24,544 nt of DNA from CAYLNM01 sp964385045 (GTDB lineage Bacteria > Planctomycetota > Phycisphaerae > Phycisphaerales > SM1A02), in the NCBI GenBank assembly GCA_964385045.1, contig CAYLNM010000055.1, forward strand, positions 1 to 24,544. The letters run 5' to 3'. Of this stretch, positions 18,049 through 24,544 are shown one piece after another. A program made the translations under genes and the position numbers. Each line of letters begins with the position of its first letter. The first letter of the stretch is position 1. The notes under the pieces were generated by a model, which was given only the letters and a program-made list of their open reading frames with translations, had not been told where the DNA came from and ran no database searches.

Positions 18049-18076
18049 AGGGTACTTCGCCCCCGGCGCGTGACAA
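18049..18076 (-). promoter_or_regulatory. Candidate promoter of the sigma/HTH gene
   Basis: On the minus strand, TTGTCA (18076-18071) and TACCCT (18054-18049) are 16 bp apart, close to a housekeeping -35/-10 pair. Transcription would begin near 18042 and give a leader of about 68 nt that contains the tandem repeat and the GGAG site. Confidence 0.5.
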
Positions 18077-18280
18077 CGGGCAGTCTCGGAGATTCGGGGA
18101 ATTCCGGAGGACACGTCACGGATCGGGTGATTTGGCGGACGTTTGCGCCATGATCGGTTGACATCGGCTGAATAACGCTACACGGACGTGTTGTTACGAA
18201 TGCAACAGGTGTCGCGTCGGCAAGGACTTATCCGGACGTCTCGGACGCGGCCGATCGCCGGCGGAGCCCGCGGCCAGCGG

Positions 18281-20503
18281 TCATCCCTCGAGGGCCATCC
18301 CCCCCGCCGAGTCCACCAGCACCACCCTCGGCAGTCCCGCCGTCAGCCGGTCCAGCCCCTCCATGAACCGCCGCTCCGCCTCGGGATCCTCCGGCGGCGG
18401 CTCGAAGCCCAGGATCGTCACCGCCGCCCGCGCCGACTCCGCCCGGATCGCCTCGATCGGATCCGACGCCACCACGCACCGGGCCCGTGCCTTGATCCGC
18501 GCCTCGCGCACCAGCGACTCGAGGTGGCCCATCACCTCGTCCCGCGCCGCCTCCGAGCCGACCACTCGCATGAGGCGGATCGTCCGCCCGCGCCAGCCGT
18601 GGTTGCGGGTGAGCAGGTGCGCCAGCAGGACCATCAGCGGTCCGTTCGACCGGCCGCGCCACCACACGTCGATCGTGCCCGCGGGCGGGTGCCACTGCGA
18701 CTCCATGCGATCCCGCGACCGCACGACGAGCACGCTCCGCTCGAGGCCCGCGACCGTGCGCACCACGCCGCAGAACCGCGGCCAGCGCTCGGGCATCTCG
18801 GGCCAGCCCAGCATCACGGTGTTGGGCTCCAGCCCGCCGAGCCCGTGGCACTGCACGAGCGCGGTGATCCCCTCCTCCAGCGACGGGGCCGCGCACACCA
18901 CCGGGAACGCCGCCACCTGCTCCTCGCGGATGAACCGCCGCAGCACCTGCTTCTGGACCAGCCGCCGCTCGAGGAGCTCGTCCACGTCCCCCTCGATCAC
19001 GAGGCCGAGCGACTGCACGCCGTGGCCCGCGGTGAGCCACTGGCCGAAGACCGCCAGGTGCCGCCGCCGATCCGCCGCCCCCGTCAGCGTGAGCAGGATC
19101 GGCCGCCAGTTCTTCGGGTGCTCGGCGTGGGCCTCGATCGCCATCAGGCCGCGCCGCGCCCGCTCGAACGCCAGGCCACTCCGCAGGTCGCCCCAGTTCG
19201 CCTCGATCTCGCGGGCGGCGATGAAGCGGTGCAGCACGAGCATCATCGCGACCGCGGCCAGCGCCCACGGCCACGAGATCAGCAGCATCGCCGCCGCGCA
19301 CAGCACGAAGCCGAGGGCCGAGAGCGACCAGTGGGTGAAGCGGAACCGCGGCCGGTAGCTCGGGTTGCCCGAGAGCGACTCCAGCGTCGTCGCGAGGCAG
19401 AGCGTGCCGTAGGTGATCATGAACGCCATCGTGATGATCGGGGCGATGGCGTTGAGGTCGCCGACGAGCACGCCGGCCTGGGCGATCACGAAGGTCATGA
19501 TCACCGCCCGCCGCGGCTCGCCGGTGCGGCCGCTGCCCCGTCCGAATGGTCGCAGCACCGGCAGCACGTTGTCGCGGGCCACCGCCTGCAGGATCCGGGG
19601 CGAGCCCATCATCGACGCGAGGGCCGAGGACAGCGTGGCCGCGAAGACGCCCGCGGTCACCAGCCACGGCACGAGGGCGGTGTCCCGCATCACCATGCGG
19701 TCGTCGATGAGCGTCTCGCGGTCGGCGACGCCCGCGAGCAGCACCGCGAGGCCGAGGTAGACGACCGCGGTCACGCCGATCGCCGCGAGGGTGCCCCGCG
19801 GGATCGCTCGCCCCGGGTCCTTCAGGTCGCCCGACATGTTCGCCCCGGCCATGATGCCGGTCACGGCGGGGAAGAACAGTGCGAACATCGTCACCAGCGA
19901 CTCGCCCTCGCGGAAGGCGGGCATCGCGTGCTCGCGCATCCGGGCCGGCTCGAAGGCTCCCGCCGCGCCCGCCGCGAACGACGCCACCGCGAGGGCGAGC
20001 ACCGCGAGGATCCCGTACTGCACGCGGATGGTCCATCCCGCCCCGATCAGCACGCACGCGAACACCGCGACGTTGACCACCGTCGCCACCGGCACGAGCC
20101 GTCCCTCGAACGCGGGCACCAGTGCGACGAGCACCTCGCTGAAGCCGATCACGTACATCGCGACGCTGATCGCCTGCGCGGCGAAGAACACCACGCCGAT
20201 CGTGCCGCCGAACTCGACGCCGAGGCTGCGGCTGATGAGGAAGTAGACGCCGCCGCCCTTGGTCCGCGTGTTGGTCGCGATGGCCGCGAGCGAGAGGCCG
20301 GTGAGGAGCGTGATGAGCTTGGCCGCGAGGACGATCACGAGCGCCTCGAGCAGGCCGGCGTTGCCGACCACCTCGCCGAAGCGCAGGAACATGATCACGC
20401 CGAGGATCGTCAGGACGCACGGCGTGAAGACGCCGCCGAAGGTGCCGAAGCGGGCGGCGGCGCGGGGCTGGGCCCGGGGCTGGTCGCGGGGGGAGGTGGA
20501 CAT
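18281..20503 (-). CDS. SLC12-family cation-chloride cotransporter (APC superfamily)
   Basis: A 740-residue protein. The first transmembrane segment, GVFTPCVLTILGVIMFLR, carries the conserved pattern of cation-chloride cotransporters, and RTKGGGVYFLISRSLG matches the region after TM2 in this family. About 12 membrane segments occupy residues 20-470. Residues 470-740 form a soluble cytoplasmic domain with alternating beta strands and helices, as in the regulatory C-terminus of SLC12 proteins. It should move chloride together with sodium and/or potassium across the inner membrane; the ions cannot be told from the sequence. No strong Shine-Dalgarno precedes the ATG at 20503. The gene starts 17 bp after the stop of the nucleotidyltransferase gene, so it may be expressed by read-through from that unit. 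A long + strand open frame opposite it is a shadow. Confidence 0.9.
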   Translation of the reverse strand: MSTSPRDQPRAQPRAAARFGTFGGVFTPCVLTILGVIMFLRFGEVVGNAGLLEALVIVLAAKLITLLTGLSLAAIATNTRTKGGGVYFLISRSLGVEFGGTIGVVFFAAQAISVAMYVIGFSEVLVALVPAFEGRLVPVATVVNVAVFACVLIGAGWTIRVQYGILAVLALAVASFAAGAAGAFEPARMREHAMPAFREGESLVTMFALFFPAVTGIMAGANMSGDLKDPGRAIPRGTLAAIGVTAVVYLGLAVLLAGVADRETLIDDRMVMRDTALVPWLVTAGVFAATLSSALASMMGSPRILQAVARDNVLPVLRPFGRGSGRTGEPRRAVIMTFVIAQAGVLVGDLNAIAPIITMAFMITYGTLCLATTLESLSGNPSYRPRFRFTHWSLSALGFVLCAAAMLLISWPWALAAVAMMLVLHRFIAAREIEANWGDLRSGLAFERARRGLMAIEAHAEHPKNWRPILLTLTGAADRRRHLAVFGQWLTAGHGVQSLGLVIEGDVDELLERRLVQKQVLRRFIREEQVAAFPVVCAAPSLEEGITALVQCHGLGGLEPNTVMLGWPEMPERWPRFCGVVRTVAGLERSVLVVRSRDRMESQWHPPAGTIDVWWRGRSNGPLMVLLAHLLTRNHGWRGRTIRLMRVVGSEAARDEVMGHLESLVREARIKARARCVVASDPIEAIRAESARAAVTILGFEPPPEDPEAERRFMEGLDRLTAGLPRVVLVDSAGGMALEG

Positions 20504-20520
20504 GCGGGGCGGATCGCCGC

Positions 20521-21057
20521 TCAGGCGGGCTCCGCGGCGAGGAGGCGGGCGAGACGGGCGCGCACCGGCTCCAGGAGCCCCGGGGCGAGGTCGGTGGCGT
20601 CGAGTCGCTCGACGAGCGTGCGGCGGTCCACCAGTCGGTGGCGCAGCAGTCCGCCCACGAACGCCGCGTCCTGCGGCCGACCAGCGACGAGCTTGCTGAT
20701 CGCCAGGTCGTGCGGCTCGAGGCACAAGCCGACGGTCGATCGCGCATCGTCGGAGGCCACGGGCACGAGGCGGTCCCGCCAGCCCGCGGGCAGGGTCGCC
20801 GTCTCCTCGCCCACCCCGTGGGCGTGGTAGCCGAAGGTCCGGTGGAAGGCGGATCCCTCGCCGATCGCCCCGTCGATCGTCTCGGAGAGCTCCGGCGCCC
20901 CGCGGACGAAGACGTCCGCCTCCATCGACTGCAGCAGCTCGGGCGGGGCTGCGGGGTGCGTTCCGAGGATCGACTGCGAGCCGATCACCACCAGCTCCCG
21001 GACGTCGGCGATCGCCCCGGCCGCCCGGACCACGTGCTCGAGCTCGGCCCGCGTCAT
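20521..21057 (-). CDS. Nucleotidyltransferase, DUF6036/AbiEii-like, probable toxin of a two-gene module
   Basis: A 178-residue protein. It shows the nucleotidyltransferase signature G26SQS29 and an acidic pair E46-x-D48 (SMEADVF), then LCLEPHDLAISKLVAGRPQD, a segment typical of AbiEii/DUF6036-type nucleotidyltransferases. Such proteins transfer nucleotides to RNA or protein and act as toxins in AbiE- and MNT-type systems. The ATG at 21057 overlaps the stop of the preceding gene (ATGA), so the two are translationally coupled and probably form a toxin-antitoxin-like pair. It could instead be a modification enzyme with no toxicity. Confidence 0.8.
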   Translation of the reverse strand: MTRAELEHVVRAAGAIADVRELVVIGSQSILGTHPAAPPELLQSMEADVFVRGAPELSETIDGAIGEGSAFHRTFGYHAHGVGEETATLPAGWRDRLVPVASDDARSTVGLCLEPHDLAISKLVAGRPQDAAFVGGLLRHRLVDRRTLVERLDATDLAPGLLEPVRARLARLLAAEPA

Positions 21058-21395
21058 CGCGGCGCCCGCTCGGCGTGACGTGCCCGCACCGCCCGCTTGA
21101 TCGCCTCGACCTCGCGCGGGGGCACGATGCCGACGAACGGCGAGTTGGTCCGCAGCCGGGCGGCCTCGGGGTCGCCCGCCGCGCTCAGGATGCGGACGAT
21201 CTCGTCGCCCGGTCCCTCGAGGATCGCCGTCCACTCGTCGTAGCACCGCACCAGCGACGCCGCGTGGGCGTTCCGCCGGCGCCACCGGGCGAGGTTCGCC
21301 CGCGCGTGGTCGAGCCACTCCGGATGCGACGGCAGCCCGGCGGCGATCCGCCGGCCGAGCTCGAGGCCGACCTCCTCGTGCACCGCGTGGTCCAT
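21054..21395 (-). CDS. Small conserved-type protein, probable partner or antitoxin of the nucleotidyltransferase
   Basis: A 113-residue helical protein (starting MDHAVHEEVGLELGRR). It shows W27, the LARWRRRN segment, DEWTAILEGP and LRTNSPFVGIVPPREVEAIK; the LR..SPF.G motif near the C-terminus recalls small proteins often encoded just before DUF6036-like nucleotidyltransferases. Its stop overlaps the next start (ATGA). There is no Shine-Dalgarno sequence; a TACCCT box 6 nt before the ATG suggests a leaderless message. An antitoxin role is inferred only from gene order. Confidence 0.72.
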   Translation of the reverse strand: MDHAVHEEVGLELGRRIAAGLPSHPEWLDHARANLARWRRRNAHAASLVRCYDEWTAILEGPGDEIVRILSAAGDPEAARLRTNSPFVGIVPPREVEAIKRAVRARHAERAPR

Positions 21396-21407
21396 GGCCG
21401 CAGGGTA
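21396..21407 (-). promoter_or_regulatory. Candidate leaderless promoter (-10 TACCCT) for the toxin-antitoxin-like pair
   Basis: On the minus strand TACCCT (21407-21402) is followed by exactly 6 nt and then the ATG at 21395. This matches TANNNT boxes of leaderless genes in high-GC bacteria. No -35 box or ribosome binding site is seen. Confidence 0.5.
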
Positions 21408-21470
21408 GCTCCGTTCGGCGGCCCGTCCCCGCCCCCGGGACCTTCCGCCCGCGGCCCCCCGCCGGCTCGA

Positions 21471-22604
21471 TCACGCCCCGGCCGCCAGCGCCCGCAGCGC
21501 CGGCGGCACCGCCGCCTCCGGCTCCGTCGCCCGCGCCCACGCCACCGCCAGGCCCTCGAACGCCTGCTTGAGGTTGACGTTGGCCTGCAGCTCCGCCTCG
21601 CAGCGGCGCACCGCGTCGATGCGGGCGAGGGTCACCGCCGCGGCCCCCGCGGGATCGTCGCCGGCCGCCCGCTCGGCCAGCTCGCGCCGCAGCATCGAGG
21701 CGAGCAGGGACAGCAGGTGGCCCGCCCCGTCCTTGTTCGCCGCGTCCTTCGACGCGTTGGCGTGGGCCTTGACCCACGCCTCGGCGAAGCCGTCGACCAG
21801 CCCGGCCATGGTGTCGCCCAGCTCCGCCGGCCAGCCCCCGCGGTCCAGCGCCGCCAGGAGCGGCCGCAGCGTGCGCTCCCACTCGTGGAAGCCGTAGGCG
21901 GCCGCGAGCTCGGCCACGCCCGGGGAGCCGTCGGCGTAGGTGGCGAGCCACCGCCGCTCCTCCGCGTCCTCGGTGAGGGCCGCGCGGTCCATCCACGCCT
22001 CCATCGCCGCGGGCGGCAGCAGCCGGAACCGCACCGTCTGGGCGCGGCTGCGGATCGTCGGCAGCAGCCGCTCGGGCCGCGACGTGACGAGGATCAGGTA
22101 CGTCCCCGTCGGCGGCTCCTCCAGCGTCTTGAGGAGGGCGTTCTGCCCCGTCGGGTCGAGCAGCTCGGCCTCGTCGATCACGAAGACCTTGCCGTGCCCG
22201 AGCTTCGGCGCGTGGTAGACGACCGGCTCGTAGCGGCGGTCGCCCGGGCCCGCCCCGCCGATCATGTGCTCGCGGAGCAGGTCCACGGGGATGTTGGCGA
22301 GCTTCCGCGTGCGGAGGGCCGGGTTCTCGGAGGTGAGGGCCAGCTCCTTGCGGATGACGTGCAGGTCGGGGTGCGTCCCCTCGTCCACCCGCCGGGCGGT
22401 CGGCCCCCCGGGGTCCACCGACCAGCGGCCGGTGAGGTCCGGCCCGGCGGCGGGATCCAGCAGGAGCTTGGCGAACTCGAGGGCGGCGGTCCGCTTGCCG
22501 ACCCCGCGCGGCCCCGCGAACACCCACGCGTGGTGCACGCGGCCGCTCGCGAGGGCCCGCAGCAGCTGCTCGACGGCGTCGTCCTGCCCGAGGATCCGGT
22601 CCAT
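21471..22604 (-). CDS. holB: DNA polymerase III subunit delta prime
   Basis: A 377-residue clamp-loader ATPase-like protein. Near the N-terminus it has LGQDDAVEQLLRAL and HHAWVFAGPRGVGKRTAALEFAKLLL (key P-loop G31PRGVGK37). Walker B is VFVIDEAELL, followed by NALLKTLEEPP and the sensor-like TSRPERLLPTIRSRAQ, all typical of delta prime and its gamma/tau relatives. The usual SRC motif is SRA here. It would sit in the clamp loader and help place the sliding clamp on DNA. No tau/gamma-like C-terminal extension is present, and the length fits HolB. No Shine-Dalgarno precedes the ATG; a TACCCT box 6 nt upstream suggests a leaderless message. It is followed by the toxin-antitoxin-like pair after 75 bp. 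Confidence 0.88.
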   Translation of the reverse strand: MDRILGQDDAVEQLLRALASGRVHHAWVFAGPRGVGKRTAALEFAKLLLDPAAGPDLTGRWSVDPGGPTARRVDEGTHPDLHVIRKELALTSENPALRTRKLANIPVDLLREHMIGGAGPGDRRYEPVVYHAPKLGHGKVFVIDEAELLDPTGQNALLKTLEEPPTGTYLILVTSRPERLLPTIRSRAQTVRFRLLPPAAMEAWMDRAALTEDAEERRWLATYADGSPGVAELAAAYGFHEWERTLRPLLAALDRGGWPAELGDTMAGLVDGFAEAWVKAHANASKDAANKDGAGHLLSLLASMLRRELAERAAGDDPAGAAAVTLARIDAVRRCEAELQANVNLKQAFEGLAVAWARATEPEAAVPPALRALAAGA

Positions 22605-22616
22605 GCCGGGAGGGTA
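22605..22616 (-). promoter_or_regulatory. Candidate leaderless promoter (-10 TACCCT) for holB
   Basis: On the minus strand TGCTACCCT ends 6 nt before the ATG at 22604, giving TGn-TACCCT, an extended -10 form. Spacing to the ATG is the same as at the toxin-antitoxin-like pair. No ribosome binding site is seen. Confidence 0.5.
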
Positions 22617-22827
22617 GCAGCGAGGGGGTCGCGGGCCGGCCGCGGCGGCGGTCACGCCGCGCTGCAGTGCTGGCGTCGCGGACCTCCGGCCCATGTCCCA
22701 CGCCGTCGGGGCCCGGCCGGGATGGCGACGCCGCCGCGTCCCCGGGGGACATCGTCGTCGGCGCGTCGCGGCCGCGATGACCGCGATCGCCGCGACGTCT
22801 CCGGGCTCGGACGCCGCGCGGACGGGA

Positions 22828-22872
22828 CCATGGGCGACGGGGCTGGCCTCCTGGCCGCCCCATCACCCATGG
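22828..22872 (-). repeat. Long inverted repeat, possible structured RNA or terminator
   Basis: Arms of 15 bp (22828-22842 and 22858-22872) pair with two mismatches as + strand RNA. As minus strand RNA both mismatches become G-U pairs, so the stem is unbroken there. An inner GGCC-TCCT-GGCC stem extends it. This favours transcription on the minus strand, the direction of both neighbouring genes. There is no T tract. Confidence 0.6.
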
Positions 22873-23080
22873 AGGGGGTTCGGAAGCCGACGGCCGTCCT
22901 CATGGACGCCCCTCCGGCTGCCCTCCCGTCCCTGTCCGTCCCACCGCGTCTCCGGGCGCGGCGAGGGGCGTCCTCCCGACCATGTGAGTACCGCACCGGG
23001 TGTGCGGTCGCACGCGCAAATCGGTGATCGACGGAACATCGACGCGAATTCCCCCCCGCGATGGAGCGCTCGCGCGAGGA

Positions 23081-23118
23081 GCGGGCGGCCGAGCACCCGT
23101 CGGTCCTCGGCCGCCCGC
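23081..23118 (-). terminator. Perfect 13-bp hairpin downstream of the secreted protein gene
   Basis: GCGGGCGGCCGAG (23081-23093) and its reverse complement (23106-23118) enclose a 12-nt loop. It lies 52 bp past the minus-strand stop at 23171, where a terminator is expected. No T tract follows, so it may work as a Rho-dependent or 3'-end stabilising hairpin. Confidence 0.55.
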
Positions 23119-23170
23119 CGACTCGCGATCGTCCGTCGCGCCCGCTGGATGCCGGATGCGACGGATCGCA

Positions 23171-24421
23171 TCACGGCAGGTCGAAGGCGTTGAGCACCGC
23201 GAGGAGGTCGTTGAAGTCCACGACGCCGTCGCCGTCGACGTCCGCCCGGCAGCCCCCGTCGATCGTGACGGGCCGGACGAGCTCGGAGGACTGGCCGCAG
23301 CCGTCGGTGGCCCGGATGACGATCTCCCACGGACCGTCGGCGAGGCCGGCGGTGTTCCAGCTCGCGATCGCGCCGCACTCGCCGCCGGAGCCCGAGGCGA
23401 CCGGGGTCTCGGGCCCGCCGGGCTGGCGGGCGACCACGGTCCAGCTGGCGATCGAGCAGTTGTCGGCGAGGCCGCCGCAGAGCTCGACCACGCCGCAGAC
23501 CGTCTCGCCGGGGGCAGGACTGTCGAGGCTGATGCCGGGCGGGTTCGTGTCGTAGCGGACGGTGGTGATCGCGGTGTTCGACGTGCCGCAGCCGTTGGTC
23601 ACGGTCAGGCGGAGGACGTAGGTCCCGCCGCCGAGGCCGAGCGCCGCCGGGTTGAAGGTGTAGAGGGTGCCGCCGCCGCACAGCGGGGCGAAGAAGGTGC
23701 CGACGCTGATCCACGGATCGTCGGGATCGGCGTTGACCGCGCGGACCTCGAGGGTGTCGTTGTCGTAGGTGCCGTCGGGATCGCAGGCCTCGCCGACGAT
23801 CGCGATCGGGCCGCAGATGCAGGTGCCCCAGGCGGGCGAGTCGATCCGGGCGATGGGCGGGGTGATGTCGACCCCGAAGGCCAGGTCGTCGATGCCCTCG
23901 AAGTCGTCGATCAGGCTCTCGACCTCGATCCGGGTGATGTTCCCGGTGAACGCCGCCTGGTCGCCGACCTGCACGAGGGTGCGGACCTCGTCGAAGTTCG
24001 AGCTCACGTCGAAGCTCTGGGCGGGCGAGCCGCCGGAGCCGGTGGTGAAGACGCGGATCCGGAGGTCCCCGCCCGCGATGCCGGTCGTGAACCGCACGAA
24101 CCGCTGCGGCTCGTCGAACGTCATGCGGATGAAGTCGGGGCTGAAGTCCGGGCAGCCGGTGTCGATGACGAGCGCCCGGCTGCCGGAGCTGGTGCCGTTC
24201 GACGGGGCCTGGACGCGGATCGCGAGCTCGCCGCCGCAGGAGTCGGGCACCGCGTCGAAGCTCACGCCCGGGAGCTGGTTCGTCACGATCGTGCCGATGG
24301 CGAAGCCCTCGAAGTCGTACTCGATGCACTGGGCGGCCGCGGGGCCGGCGAGACCGGCCGCGGCGGCGGCAAGGGCCACGACGGCGGCGGTGGGACGGGC
24401 GGAACGGGCGGAACGGGTCAT
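23171..24421 (-). CDS. Secreted Ig-like repeat protein with dockerin-like C-terminus
   Basis: A 416-residue protein. GGAGG lies 5 nt before the ATG at 24421. The first 31 residues are a signal peptide with cleavage after the AAA of PAAAQ. Residues about 32-165 form a beta-rich N-terminal module beginning CIEYDFEGFAIGT. Two Ig-like repeats of about 100 residues follow (about 170-275 and 280-385), each opening with a DSPA.G..CG-like block and holding several cysteines that can form disulfides. The tail CRADVDGDGVVDFNDLL is a single dockerin/EF-hand-like segment, common at the end of secreted Phycisphaerae proteins and possibly a surface-sorting or calcium-binding tag. Role unknown; adhesin or envelope protein are possible. 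Confidence 0.87.
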   Translation of the reverse strand: MTRSARSARPTAAVVALAAAAAGLAGPAAAQCIEYDFEGFAIGTIVTNQLPGVSFDAVPDSCGGELAIRVQAPSNGTSSGSRALVIDTGCPDFSPDFIRMTFDEPQRFVRFTTGIAGGDLRIRVFTTGSGGSPAQSFDVSSNFDEVRTLVQVGDQAAFTGNITRIEVESLIDDFEGIDDLAFGVDITPPIARIDSPAWGTCICGPIAIVGEACDPDGTYDNDTLEVRAVNADPDDPWISVGTFFAPLCGGGTLYTFNPAALGLGGGTYVLRLTVTNGCGTSNTAITTVRYDTNPPGISLDSPAPGETVCGVVELCGGLADNCSIASWTVVARQPGGPETPVASGSGGECGAIASWNTAGLADGPWEIVIRATDGCGQSSELVRPVTIDGGCRADVDGDGVVDFNDLLAVLNAFDLP

Positions 24422-24544
24422 GGCGTCCTCCTCGGATGAGCCCCGGACGGATGGTCCGCGGGCGAATGGGGTCGGTGGGACGGGACCGCGGGCGGGTCGT
24501 CCCGGGCGACGTCGATGGTCGCCTCGACGGGGTGAACACGGACG

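Larger units (their letters stand above)
17975..18280. other. Intergenic region between regulator and transporter genes
   Basis: Holds the leader repeat and the promoter candidate of the regulator. The part 18077-18200 is clearly less GC-rich than its surroundings. A + strand TTGACA at 18158 has no good -10 partner or downstream gene. No terminator with a T tract is seen after the transporter stop at 18281. Confidence 0.5.
22605..23170. other. Intergenic region with two inverted repeats, no gene
   Basis: A 566-bp stretch between holB and the secreted protein gene. Apart from the holB promoter candidate it holds two hairpins (listed separately). Frames open here give only low-complexity translations and none has a good start. 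Confidence 0.5.

Noticed and set aside
18158..18184. A + strand TTGACA as a possible promoter
   Set aside because: No -10 box at 16-18 bp and no + strand gene downstream.
18188..20830. A long + strand open frame of 880 codons opposite the transporter
   Set aside because: It is antisense to a clear SLC12 transporter; the translation is His/Arg/Asp-rich without motifs, a result of GC-rich codons read on the other strand.
1..24544. CRISPR arrays, tRNA and rRNA genes, insertion sequences and attachment sites
   Set aside because: No repeat-spacer pattern, no tRNA-like cloverleaf or rRNA sequence, and no transposase or integrase motif was seen; the only short tandem repeat is the 8-bp array at 17993-18040.

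Overview
This is a very GC-rich window, probably from a planctomycete and perhaps the class Phycisphaerae. That placement is inferred from three things: the extreme GC content, the secreted protein at 23171-24421 with a dockerin-like C-terminus of a type common in that group, and ECF-like regulators next to Hanks-type kinases. It is an assembly scaffold: a run of exactly 100 Ns lies at 16780-16879. No rRNA, tRNA, CRISPR array, transposase or integrase is recognisable.

Left part (1-6534, + strand). A giant ORF is cut by the window's left edge. In order it carries the end of a NERD nuclease-like domain, a degenerate kinase domain, a second kinase domain with most catalytic motifs, a PD-(D/E)xK/DUF559-like nuclease domain, and a RecQ-type helicase with a long C-terminal extension. 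It is followed 38 bp later by a coiled-coil protein with a C-terminal membrane anchor. The NERD-kinase order recalls PglW of the Pgl/BREX type 2 phage-defence systems. The fusion to a second nuclease and a RecQ helicase makes this the best candidate for an undescribed conflict (defence) system. This block looks less GC-extreme in codon use than the rest.

Middle part (6895-18076). An HD-domain (p)ppGpp hydrolase-like gene and a DEDDh exonuclease gene are convergent. Diverging from the exonuclease is a two-gene operon of a MoxR/CobS-type AAA+ ATPase and a 1387-residue protein that combines helical repeats, an HExxH metallopeptidase-like motif and a VWA domain with a MIDAS motif. After about 1.1 kb without a convincing gene and one small hypothetical ORF come two minus-strand genes: an ECF-like sigma factor or HTH regulator, and downstream a Hanks-type kinase. 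The kinase gene is broken by the N gap. The 16 bases before the gap are repeated exactly after it, and collapsing this overlap restores one frame of 352 codons plus stop.

Right part (18281-24544, all minus strand). Going down the minus strand: a secreted Ig-like/dockerin-like protein, a hairpin-bearing intergenic region, DNA polymerase III delta prime (holB), a toxin-antitoxin-like pair (113-residue protein plus DUF6036-type nucleotidyltransferase, ATGA overlap), and an SLC12-family cation-chloride cotransporter. holB and the first gene of the pair share a TACCCT box exactly 6 nt before ATG and lack a Shine-Dalgarno sequence, which suggests leaderless transcripts.

How the genes may work together: the left pair and the ATPase/VWA pair (possibly with the kinase and regulator) look like accessory, switch-like or defence machinery set among ordinary housekeeping genes. 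The functional links are inference from gene order.
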